14,792 nucleotides of DNA, taken from the NCBI GenBank assembly GCA_015657605.1, contig JACDQO010000178.1:1-14792 (forward strand), read 5' to 3'. Shown here piece after piece: positions 8,383 through 14,792 of the stretch. Numbering within the stretch: the stretch's first letter is position 1; each line of letters opens with the position of its first letter. The notes below the pieces were generated by a model. That model was given only the letters and a program-made list of their open reading frames with translations, ran no database searches and was not told the origin of the DNA. This stretch comes from Limnohabitans sp. (GTDB lineage: Bacteria; Pseudomonadota; Gammaproteobacteria; Burkholderiales; Burkholderiaceae_C). The translations under genes and the position numbers were made by a program.

Positions 8383-8398
8383 TGTGCTTGGCGTCACA
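8383..8398 (-). promoter_or_regulatory. CRP-type binding site in the divergent gap
   Basis: The minus strand reads TGTGACGCCAAGCACA: nine of the ten half-site bases match TGTGA-N6-TCACA, and one further symmetric base pair flanks it (TTGTGA/GCACAA). It sits between the FecR operon and the Crp/Fnr gene, so it could serve both, including autoregulation of the regulator. Confidence 0.65.
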
Positions 8399-8438
8399 AG
8401 GCTGGTGCGCTTGTCGTGATGGCTTACACTCCCTTGAC

Positions 8439-9137
8439 ATGCCGGTTTCCGCCCAGTTACTCAGCCAGTTTCCTTTGCTTCAGCCCTTGCAGGCCGAGGC
8501 GATGGCACAGTTGTCGGGTGCGATGTACTTGCGCTCTTTTGCCAAGCGCTCCATGGTGATTTCTAAAGAAACGACGGCCCATGTGCTGGGTTTTTTGGTA
8601 GAGGGCCGCTTGCAGGGTGTCGATTTCACTGTGGATGGCCGCAGTGTGGGGCTTTATTTTGTGGAGCCCGGCGATTATTTCGGCGAGTTGTCTGTGGTGG
8701 ATGGATTGCCGCTCTCGGAGCATGTTGTGGCCGCCAACAAGTCGACGGTGGCTTTTTTGGATGCGCCCTTGGCCAGGGAGTTGATTTTCAGCCAGCCTTC
8801 ATTGGCCCGCGAGGTGATGGCGCGAATGGCTCACCGGGTGCGCACCGTGACGGCGCAGAGAACTTTGCTGGGTTTACCCAATCCCTTCCAACGTTTGTGT
8901 GTTTTGCTGTTGCAATTGCCCAAGCCGCAAAGCAGCGAGCCTGATTTGATCACCGATGTCCCTACGCACCAGGAGTTGGCCATGATGATCAATGCGAGCC
9001 GAGAGACCGTGACACGGGCGTTTCAAGTGCTTTTTTTTCATGCGTTTTTGGTGCGCGAGGGCAATGATTTGCATATTTTGCAAAGGGAGCGCATCAAGGC
9101 CATTGCGGAGGGCCGCGCGGACCCGCCCAAAGCCTGA
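8439..9137 (+). CDS. Crp/Fnr-family transcriptional regulator
   Basis: This encodes 232 residues with a cyclic-nucleotide-binding-like barrel (about 10-125), a dimer helix (about 120-145) and a winged-helix DNA-binding domain (about 145-220). The recognition helix SRETVTR (187-193) keeps the R-E-x-x-x-R contacts that read TGTGA in CRP. The barrel keeps the Gly-Glu pair at 82-83, but the position of the phosphate-binding Arg in the family pattern GxPRSA reads L92 (GLPLSEH), so cAMP binding is doubtful. There is no FNR-type Cys cluster. An upstream GTG at 8349 is in frame, but it would run through the CRP-type box and adds an atypical leader, so the ATG at 8439 is preferred. No clear Shine-Dalgarno precedes it. 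The gene is divergent to the FecR operon and leads the exporter genes. Confidence 0.88.
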   Translation: MPVSAQLLSQFPLLQPLQAEAMAQLSGAMYLRSFAKRSMVISKETTAHVLGFLVEGRLQGVDFTVDGRSVGLYFVEPGDYFGELSVVDGLPLSEHVVAANKSTVAFLDAPLARELIFSQPSLAREVMARMAHRVRTVTAQRTLLGLPNPFQRLCVLLLQLPKPQSSEPDLITDVPTHQELAMMINASRETVTRAFQVLFFHAFLVREGNDLHILQRERIKAIAEGRADPPKA

Positions 9138-9168
9138 GTCGATAAAATCACACATTTTTTGGCTTGAC

Positions 9169-9978
9169 TTGATTAAACCTTTGCACTCCTATTTGTGTCC
9201 TGTTCGGCATGCCGGTCTGATTTGGCAATTGGCTGTGCGCGAGGTGGCCTCACGTTACAGGCAGTCGTGGCTGGGCGCCCTGTGGGCGGTGATCACCCCA
9301 CTGTTGATGCTGGCGACTTTTACTTTTGTGTTCCGCTGGGTGTTCAAGTTGCGTTGGGGCGAAGGTGGCACCGAGAGTGATTTGGGCTTTGCTTTGCGTT
9401 TGTTTGCCGGCCTGGCGGTGTTCAATTTCTTCTCGGAATGCGTCACACGGGCGCCTCGGCTGATTGTGGATCAGCCACATTTGGTCAAGAAAGTTGTTTT
9501 CCCAGTCGAAGTCTTCCCCTGGGTCAATGTGCTGGCGGCCTTGGCGCAGCTGGGGGTGGCTTTGGTCTTGTTGTTGACGCTGCGGTGGTGGGACATGGGC
9601 TATTTGCCCGTTTCTGCGTGGGCCTTGCCTGTGGTGTGGTTGTCTTTGGTGCCGCTTTGCCTGGGTTTGGGCTGGCTGTTTGCCGGATTGGGCGCTTATG
9701 TTCGTGATTTGGGCCAGATCTTGGTGCCTGCCGTGAGCTTGATGATGTTTCTAAGTCCTATTTTTTTCCCGGTCCAGTCACTGCCTACAGCTGTTCAGTC
9801 TTGGGTGGTGCTCAATCCTTTGGCGACGCCGATCACTTTGACGCATGTGGTGCTGCTGGATGGGCGTTGGCCTGACTGGTCTTTGTGGGCCACACATACC
9901 GCAGCTTGCCTGATCTTGGCTTTGATGGGTGCCGCTTTTTTCAGAGCGGTGCGCAAAGGGTTTGCCGATGTCGTCTGA
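9169..9978 (+). CDS. wzm: ABC-2 polysaccharide exporter permease (Wzm-like)
   Basis: This is the membrane subunit of an ABC transporter that moves lipid-linked O-antigen or similar polysaccharide across the inner membrane. About 269 residues with six hydrophobic segments. Family features are RYRQSWLGALWAVITPL near the N-terminus, LVKKVVFPVEVFPW in the middle and a charged C-terminal RAVRKGFADVV. The open frame reaches back to 9040, but that part lies inside the regulator gene and looks non-membrane. No ATG is available after the regulator stop, so I chose the TTG at 9169 (MIKPLHSY), which matches the usual start and length of Wzm; the TTG at 9181 is the alternative. Start confidence is low, family confidence high. 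Its stop overlaps the ATPase start by 11 bases, a sign of coupling. Confidence 0.85.
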   Translation: MIKPLHSYLCPVRHAGLIWQLAVREVASRYRQSWLGALWAVITPLLMLATFTFVFRWVFKLRWGEGGTESDLGFALRLFAGLAVFNFFSECVTRAPRLIVDQPHLVKKVVFPVEVFPWVNVLAALAQLGVALVLLLTLRWWDMGYLPVSAWALPVVWLSLVPLCLGLGWLFAGLGAYVRDLGQILVPAVSLMMFLSPIFFPVQSLPTAVQSWVVLNPLATPITLTHVVLLDGRWPDWSLWATHTAACLILALMGAAFFRAVRKGFADVV

Positions 9979-11188
9979 TTGGGTCATCGAAGCGAACGGG
10001 CTTGGCAAACGCTACAGCTTGTTTGAGCAACCCGCAGACCGTTTGAAGCAGTTGCTGTGGGGGCGTTGGCTGGGTACGGCTTATCAGCGTGACTTTTGGG
10101 CGCTGCAAGGTGTGGACCTGCGCATTGCACCAGGTGAGGTGGTGGGTGTGGTGGGCCGCAATGGCGCAGGCAAGTCGACTTTGCTGCAGATGGTTTGCGG
10201 CACGCTTGCGCCAAGTGTGGGGACCTTGGCTGTGCGTGGGCGCGTGGCGGCTTTGCTGGAATTGGGTGCAGGGTTCAATCCTGACTTCACAGGGCTGGAG
10301 AACGTCTTCATGAACGGTGCCATTCTGGGCCTGAAAAAGGCGCAGGTTCAAGAAAAGCTGGCCGAGATTTTGGCCTTTGCTGACATTGGCGAGTTCATTC
10401 ACCAGCCGGTCAAGACTTATTCCAGCGGCATGTTCATGCGTCTGGCATTTTCGGTGGCCACCAGTGTGGACCCGGAAGTGCTGGTGATTGACGAGGCTTT
10501 GTCGGTGGGTGATGGTGCGTTTGCACGCAAATCTTTTGAGCGCATCATGGGTTTGAAAGATGCAGGCAAAACCATTTTGTTTTGCTCGCATTCGATGTAC
10601 CAAGTTGAGGCCTTGTGCGCCCGTGCCTTGTGGATAGAAGGTGGGCAGGTGCGGATGGATGGCCCGGCAACAGAAGTGACCAGTGCCTACAACGCGCATT
10701 TGGCGGGGGCTTCAGGCACTTCCCGAGCAGTGGGCTTGGGTGGACTGCCTGCCGCGGCAGTGGCCGCTACCGGGACCGGACGCATTGTCAAAGTGACGGC
10801 TCAAACCGATGGGCAAGCGGGCCATGCTGTGGCTTTGCAATCGCAAGTGTCGGATTTGCGGTTGGAAGTGGATTTCGTTGTGGATCCGAACTTGCCCGCT
10901 CCTGGGGTGGCCATTGGTATTTCTGACAGCAGCGAGCGCACCGTGGCCAGTGCGCTGTCAACCAACGATGGCGTACAGATCAAGGTGGATGCGCGTGGAT
11001 TCGGTCGTGCGGTGCTTGTGTTTCCTCAAATGGCCTTGCTCAAGGGACGCTACCAGGTGACTGTCATTTTGAGCACAGAGGATGGCGTGCACCCTTACGA
11101 CATGGCAATGCACTGCATCAGTTTGCAAGTGAGCCAGCAGGGCCTGGAGCAGGGTGTGGTGGCTCTGCGTCACGAGTGGCTGGATTAG
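9968..11188 (+). CDS. wzt: ABC exporter ATPase with carbohydrate-recognition tail (Wzt-like)
   Basis: This encodes the 406-residue ATPase partner of the upstream permease. Walker A is at 63-71 (GRNGAGKST), the signature at 151-155 (YSSGM), Walker B at 171-176 (VLVIDE) and the switch His at 208. Residues from about 265 to the end form a separate beta-rich domain (LRLEVDFVV ... GVAIGISDSS ... GRYQVTVILSTEDG). This is the Wzt C-terminal layout that in O9a-type systems binds the modified end of the glycan. Its presence suggests that the exported polymer carries a terminal mark made before export, possibly by one of the transferases downstream. The ATG at 9968 was preferred to 9929 because the latter lies further inside the permease gene and adds residues foreign to the family. 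Confidence 0.9.
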   Translation: MSSDWVIEANGLGKRYSLFEQPADRLKQLLWGRWLGTAYQRDFWALQGVDLRIAPGEVVGVVGRNGAGKSTLLQMVCGTLAPSVGTLAVRGRVAALLELGAGFNPDFTGLENVFMNGAILGLKKAQVQEKLAEILAFADIGEFIHQPVKTYSSGMFMRLAFSVATSVDPEVLVIDEALSVGDGAFARKSFERIMGLKDAGKTILFCSHSMYQVEALCARALWIEGGQVRMDGPATEVTSAYNAHLAGASGTSRAVGLGGLPAAAVAATGTGRIVKVTAQTDGQAGHAVALQSQVSDLRLEVDFVVDPNLPAPGVAIGISDSSERTVASALSTNDGVQIKVDARGFGRAVLVFPQMALLKGRYQVTVILSTEDGVHPYDMAMHCISLQVSQQGLEQGVVALRHEWLD

Positions 11189-11193
11189 CCCTT

Positions 11194-12210
11194 ATGAGCT
11201 TGAGCGATCCCCCATCACTGGCCTTGTCAATCGGCGGTCGTCCCATGGTTTTGCGTCGCCTGATGCGCCATGACATGCACGATGTGCTGGCCTTGCACCA
11301 ACGCGTTTTTGGTGGCGAAGTGGACTTGCCTTGGTATGCCTGGAAGTACCAGCGCGGTGCGGGTGAGGCGATGGGGGTCTGGTGTGACGGTGCGTTGATT
11401 GCACATTGCGCTGGTTTTCCCAGGCTGTTTTCATTTCGGGATCGGTCTGCGCCGTATTTGCAAATTGGCGATGTGATGGTGGCCCCTGAGTGGCGCGGGA
11501 TTTTGACGCGCCATGGCCCCTTTTTCCATGTTTCTCAAGGGCTTTATGGTTCGCGCCTGGGGGGATCGGGTCCTTATCCGGTGGGGTTTGGCTTTCCGAA
11601 TGCACGCCATATGCGCCTGGCGGTCAAGTCTGGTTTGTCATGGGATTGTGCGGCGATGCATGAACTGGAGTGGACCGGACCTTGCACGCGCCAGCTTTCA
11701 GACAGGCTTTGGCGCTTGTTGCCCCTGTCCCCCACAGAGGCGTCGTTTGATGCTTCGGTTGAGTCGGCCTGGCTGCGCATGCGACAAGATGCCGGTGCTG
11801 TGCGCTTGGGCGATCGTTCGTCCAGCCATGTTCGGTGGCGATATGCCTCGCGGCCTGGGCCTTCACATCACTTTTTTAAAATTTGTCGGCCATGGTCTGA
11901 GCAAACCTTGGGCTTGCTTGTTTTGGGGCCGGTCACACCTGATCGGCCGGTGCACTGGCTGGACTGGATTGGGCCTGTCGGCATGATGAGCATGGCCAGT
12001 CGGATGTGCCGACAGGCAGCGGCGAGGCTTGGGGCGTCTTCCGTCGTGACTTGGGCATCGCCTGCAGTGATGATCGCTTTGCAGCCCAGTGGGTTCTCAC
12101 GGCAAACCGAGGTGGCACGCATTGGGGTGCCTGTGGCTTCTGCCGTGTCGTCAAAAGAGGTGGCCGATATGAATTGGTGGTTCATGAGTGGGGATACGGA
12201 CTTTTTATGA
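11194..12210 (+). CDS. GNAT-like acyl/acetyltransferase of the glycan cluster
   Basis: This encodes 338 residues. The N-terminal half resembles a GNAT fold: MVLRRLMRHDMHDVLALHQRVFGG at the start, then GVWCDGALIAHCAGFP and LQIGDVMVAPEWRG (about 89-102), the strand and loop where acetyl-CoA is bound in the family. A second half (WRYASRP near 215, PVHWLDWIG near 252) looks like the duplicated domain of larger GNAT proteins found in polysaccharide clusters. The acceptor is unknown; sugar modification of the exported glycan is likely from context. It starts five bases after the ATPase stop, and its stop overlaps the next start as ATGA. An alternative is a pseudo-GNAT without activity. Confidence 0.6.
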   Translation: MSLSDPPSLALSIGGRPMVLRRLMRHDMHDVLALHQRVFGGEVDLPWYAWKYQRGAGEAMGVWCDGALIAHCAGFPRLFSFRDRSAPYLQIGDVMVAPEWRGILTRHGPFFHVSQGLYGSRLGGSGPYPVGFGFPNARHMRLAVKSGLSWDCAAMHELEWTGPCTRQLSDRLWRLLPLSPTEASFDASVESAWLRMRQDAGAVRLGDRSSSHVRWRYASRPGPSHHFFKICRPWSEQTLGLLVLGPVTPDRPVHWLDWIGPVGMMSMASRMCRQAAARLGASSVVTWASPAVMIALQPSGFSRQTEVARIGVPVASAVSSKEVADMNWWFMSGDTDFL

Positions 12211-12950
12211 GCCTGAATGCTTTGCACCGTTCCCATGACTTGGCTCTGGTGACTGCCGTGAGCAGGCTGGATGTGTTTGAGCGGCGTTTGATGGCTTCGC
12301 CCTGCGTTCAGCCTGGTGGTTTGCCTGTGATGGCTTACTTCAATTGCACCAGTGCGGCGCATGCCTTCAATGCGGCCATGGACAGCCAACCCGCCAGCCG
12401 TTGGCTGGTCTGGTTGCATCAGGATGTGTTTTTGCCGCCGGGTTGGGATGCTCGGTTTGCACAGGGCATCGAAGAGGCACAAAGCAAGTTTCACCAGTTG
12501 TCGGTGGTGGGCGTTTATGGTGTGCGCGGTGAAGGGACTCATGCGGTGCGTGCGGGCCATGTGCTGGACCGCGGTGTTGAACTGACGGAGCCTGCAGCAC
12601 TGCCTTGTGAGGTGGACAGTCTGGATGAGTTGTTGTTTGCGGTGCGCGTGGATTCGGGGTTGCGCCTCGATCCGGATTTGGGGTTTGACTTTTATGCCAC
12701 CGATTTGGTGCTGTCAGCACAATCCAAAGGGCAAAGCTGCGTGGTGGTCGATGCCTTTTGCGAGCATTGGTCGGACACGCCTGCCAGTGGTGCGGTACCG
12801 GCTTCGACCTTGTCGCGCATTGCAGCCAGTGCTGGTGTTTTTGAAGCAAAGTGGCAGAGTCGCTTGCCTTTGACAACACCTTGTTTTGATATCCGACAGA
12901 TCGGGGATGTGGCTCAGTTCATGAACACGCATTTTGTCGCCACACCATGA
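12207..12950 (+). CDS. Glycosyltransferase-like protein (Glyco_tranf_2_5 type)
   Basis: This encodes 247 residues. Near residue 65-80 it reads WLVWLHQDVFLPPGW, the HQD(V) motif of a small GT-A-like family often written as glycosyltransferase-like, where it replaces the usual DxD. VDSLDELLFAVRV (136-148), GFDFYATDLVLSA (159-171) and an EHWSD segment (186-190) follow the same order as in that family. The family assignment is from memory of the motif, not from a search. The ATG at 12207 overlaps the previous stop as ATGA, which fixes the start, although the open frame extends further upstream inside the previous gene. The stop overlaps the next ATG in the same way, so translation is probably coupled. 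Substrate unknown. Confidence 0.65.
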   Translation: MSLNALHRSHDLALVTAVSRLDVFERRLMASPCVQPGGLPVMAYFNCTSAAHAFNAAMDSQPASRWLVWLHQDVFLPPGWDARFAQGIEEAQSKFHQLSVVGVYGVRGEGTHAVRAGHVLDRGVELTEPAALPCEVDSLDELLFAVRVDSGLRLDPDLGFDFYATDLVLSAQSKGQSCVVVDAFCEHWSDTPASGAVPASTLSRIAASAGVFEAKWQSRLPLTTPCFDIRQIGDVAQFMNTHFVATP

Positions 12951-13942
12951 GTTGGCTGAAGACCCAGGCACGTTTTCTGCACGCCCTGCAAGGCTGGGAT
13001 TACGGGATTTTTTTTGCCCTGCTGGCCAGACTGCCTTTGCCTCTTGCGTATGCGTTGTCAGATTTGCGTGGTTTTTTGAATGCCCGCTTTTCACGGGACT
13101 GGGCCGAACTGGCCTTGGGTTTTCCTTATGTGGCAGAACGTTCGGCCAGGGCTTATCAGGACATTCATCGGCAGGCAGATGAGAAGACTGTCCGCGCTTG
13201 GGTGGTTGAGCGGTATCAAACTGTCGCCCGTGAAGAGCTCGATGGGGCTTTGGTGATGGCGGGGCGAATGGATGCGCTGAAGGTGGATTTAAGGCCTGTG
13301 AGGGCTCTGTTGGCTGAACGTGAGCCTGGGCGGGGTCTGGTGGTTGCGCTATCCCACCATGACAGCTTTTTTGTCGCGATGCTGGCGCTGGCGCGTTGTG
13401 GCGTCACCGCGCATTTGATGATCTCGGATGTGGTGTTTGATGAACGGGTACACCCCAAGCTCAGGGCTTTCACCCGAGCCAAATACGATGCCTACATCCG
13501 CGCAATGAACGGCGGTCAGTTTTTGTCGGCATCAGCCCAGACCCGGTCATTTTTTCGCGATGAATTATTGGCTGGCCGCGTGCTGATGGTGGTGACCGAC
13601 ACACCTGCTGAAAAGCGCTCGGACAAAGGCACTTGGGTCCAGTGGCTGGGCAAAAGAAGAAAAATGGCGGACGGTGCCCTTCGACTGGCGATCGAGACGG
13701 GCAGTGAAATGGTGGCCATGCGTTCGCGACATGAGGCGCCAGGCAGGCAAGTCTGGTCTTGCTCTTCTTTGGTGGGAACTTCTGAGCCGCTGGGGCTGAG
13801 TGCAGCTGCTGAGCGCGAGGCCATTTATGCGCCTTTGGCGCATTTTTTGGAGCGTGCCATTTACACCGACACAGGCAGGTGGTCAGCAGCTCATTTGCTG
13901 GGAGAGTTCGAGTGCGATGAGGTGGCCACAGATGCGCACTGA
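12947..13942 (+). CDS. LpxL/HtrB-like acyltransferase
   Basis: This encodes 331 residues related to lipid A late acyltransferases. The N-terminus is hydrophobic (GIFFALLARLPLPLAYALSDL). The second half reads VLMVVTDTP ... WLGKRRKMADGALRLAIETGSEMVAMRSR (about 212-261), the family region in which a conserved Asp and Gly precede a phosphate-loop-like stretch. The segment where HX4D/E is expected reads SHHDSFFVAM (136-145) and does not show the exact spacing, so activity or mechanism may differ. The ATG overlaps the previous stop as ATGA, and the 3' end overlaps the next gene by 11 bases. A role in acylating the glycan carrier or lipid A is inference. Confidence 0.6.
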   Translation: MSWLKTQARFLHALQGWDYGIFFALLARLPLPLAYALSDLRGFLNARFSRDWAELALGFPYVAERSARAYQDIHRQADEKTVRAWVVERYQTVAREELDGALVMAGRMDALKVDLRPVRALLAEREPGRGLVVALSHHDSFFVAMLALARCGVTAHLMISDVVFDERVHPKLRAFTRAKYDAYIRAMNGGQFLSASAQTRSFFRDELLAGRVLMVVTDTPAEKRSDKGTWVQWLGKRRKMADGALRLAIETGSEMVAMRSRHEAPGRQVWSCSSLVGTSEPLGLSAAAEREAIYAPLAHFLERAIYTDTGRWSAAHLLGEFECDEVATDAH

Positions 13943-14783
13943 CATTGTGCTGGTGAACTTTGGCATGGCACCCGACCTTGTGCGGTGTTTGAACACCTTG
14001 GGTCACTGGCCTCACGGGAGGGTCTGGGTGGTCAACAACAGCGCCCAAGATCCTGGAAGCAGCGCTGACACGGCCCAGTTGCGCTCCACGGTGCTTGCGC
14101 GTACCGATACAACGCTTTTGGATGCTGACGCCAATCTGGGTTTTGGACGCGCTTGCAATTTGGCTTTTTCTCGCTCACAAGCCGAGTGCGTTCTGTTGCT
14201 CAATCCTGATGCGCGGATTGAGACGGATGGGCTGTTGCAGTTGATGGCATGGATGCAAAGCAACCCCCAATGGGGAGCGATTTCGCCGGGCATGTGCTGG
14301 AATGACTCGCGCAGCTTTTTGATTCCGCCAACCGTCAAACAAACACCCTTGTCCTGTTTGAGTTTGGCTTTGTCAACCCGCTGGGCTTGGTGGGCGCGTT
14401 GGCGAGCGGACCATGAATTGAGGCGATCACAGCGTTTGAGTGAAAAACACGGTATTTGCAAGGTGGATTTTTTATCGGGTGCTGTTCTGTTGGTGCGGCG
14501 CGAGGCTGCACAGATGGCCGCCAAGTCTGCGGGCCTGAAAGAAGGTGATCTTTTTGACCCTGGTTATTTCATGTTTTTTGAGGATTCAGATTTATCCGTC
14601 CGCCTGCGAAGGACGGGCTGGTCTTTGGGGGTGCATACCGGCATCCATGCGACGCATCATTACAGACATAAGCCCTACAAAGCTGCTTTGATGCAGCAAG
14701 CACGTGAATACTATTTCAAGCATCGGTTTCCTCGGTTTTTTCGTTTGTCTGCAGACCTGAAGTGGGTTGACGCCTTGTCTTAA
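13932..14783 (+). CDS. Family 2 glycosyltransferase (rhamnosyltransferase-like)
   Basis: This encodes 283 residues of a GT-A glycosyltransferase. Landmarks in order: DIVLVNFG (4-11), VVNNSAQD (33-40), ANLGFGRACNLAF (67-79), LLLNPDA (88-94, the metal/nucleotide-sugar motif), DFLSGAVLLVRREA (179-192) and FDPGYFMFFEDSDLSVRLRRTGW (208-230, quoted in part, containing the catalytic EDxDL-type motif). This is the WbbL-like rhamnosyltransferase pattern; the donor sugar cannot be read from sequence. Start chosen at 13932 because GAGG lies nine bases upstream; ATG at 13917 is also possible, with GGAGAG in front. It overlaps the acyltransferase gene and ends nine bases before the window end, so the operon may continue. 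Confidence 0.85.
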   Translation: MRTDIVLVNFGMAPDLVRCLNTLGHWPHGRVWVVNNSAQDPGSSADTAQLRSTVLARTDTTLLDADANLGFGRACNLAFSRSQAECVLLLNPDARIETDGLLQLMAWMQSNPQWGAISPGMCWNDSRSFLIPPTVKQTPLSCLSLALSTRWAWWARWRADHELRRSQRLSEKHGICKVDFLSGAVLLVRREAAQMAAKSAGLKEGDLFDPGYFMFFEDSDLSVRLRRTGWSLGVHTGIHATHHYRHKPYKAALMQQAREYYFKHRFPRFFRLSADLKWVDALS

Positions 14784-14792
14784 AAGTGTGGA

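Noticed and set aside
9143..9148. TAAAAT as a -10 element for a separate promoter of the exporter genes
   Set aside because: No -35 element or activator site at a fitting distance; the gap after the regulator is short and operon read-through is simpler.
9142..9153. A TCACA half-site between the regulator and Wzm as another CRP box
   Set aside because: Only one half-site is present; no TGTGA partner lies at the required spacing.
9941..10699. A 252-residue minus-strand frame opposite the Wzt gene
   Set aside because: The plus strand has intact Walker A, signature and Walker B motifs; the minus frame has no recognisable domain.

Overview
The window looks like chromosome of a betaproteobacterium, most likely Burkholderiales close to Comamonadaceae. 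This rests on the GC-rich coding style, the FecR / CHASE2-cyclase / TPR-barrel gene order familiar from that group, and the general look of the proteins. It is an inference without any database search. No RNA genes, insertion sequences, CRISPR arrays or origins were seen, and no gene-free gap exceeds 300 bases.

Left part, minus strand (3-3434): a 1143-residue, cysteine-free, Ala/Thr/Ser/Val-rich surface protein with RTX calcium-binding nonapeptides near its C-terminus. It is probably an S-layer-like protein secreted by a type I system encoded elsewhere. Its DNA is visibly less GC-rich than its neighbours. In front of it lies a strong Shine-Dalgarno sequence, a TATACT -10 box and a perfect TGTGA-N6-TCACA (CRP-type) palindrome.

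Middle, minus strand (3619-8308): an apparent operon of a secreted FecR-domain protein (GTG start), a CHASE2 nucleotide cyclase, and a TPR plus outer-membrane beta-barrel protein (Slam-like). The cyclase reading frame is broken by one extra base in or near a run of five C. Its substrate-reading residues are also unusual.

Right part, plus strand (8439-14783): a Crp/Fnr-family regulator is followed closely by a polysaccharide ABC exporter (Wzm/Wzt, with a Wzt carbohydrate-recognition tail). Then come a GNAT-like transferase, a glycosyltransferase-like protein, an LpxL/HtrB-like acyltransferase and a family 2 glycosyltransferase. Most junctions overlap or are only a few bases apart, so this is probably one surface-glycan operon.

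The most interesting reading is a local regulatory circuit. The regulator carries the CRP recognition-helix pattern R-E-x-x-x-R. CRP-type boxes sit in front of the S-layer-like gene and in the gap between the regulator and the FecR-cyclase operon, where the box is exactly at -41.5 of a predicted fecR promoter. A cyclase is the second gene of that operon. The window may thus link a cyclic-nucleotide-type signal to production of a secreted surface layer and the glycan that could anchor it. Two facts complicate this: the regulator lacks the usual phosphate-binding Arg, and the cyclase frame is interrupted.
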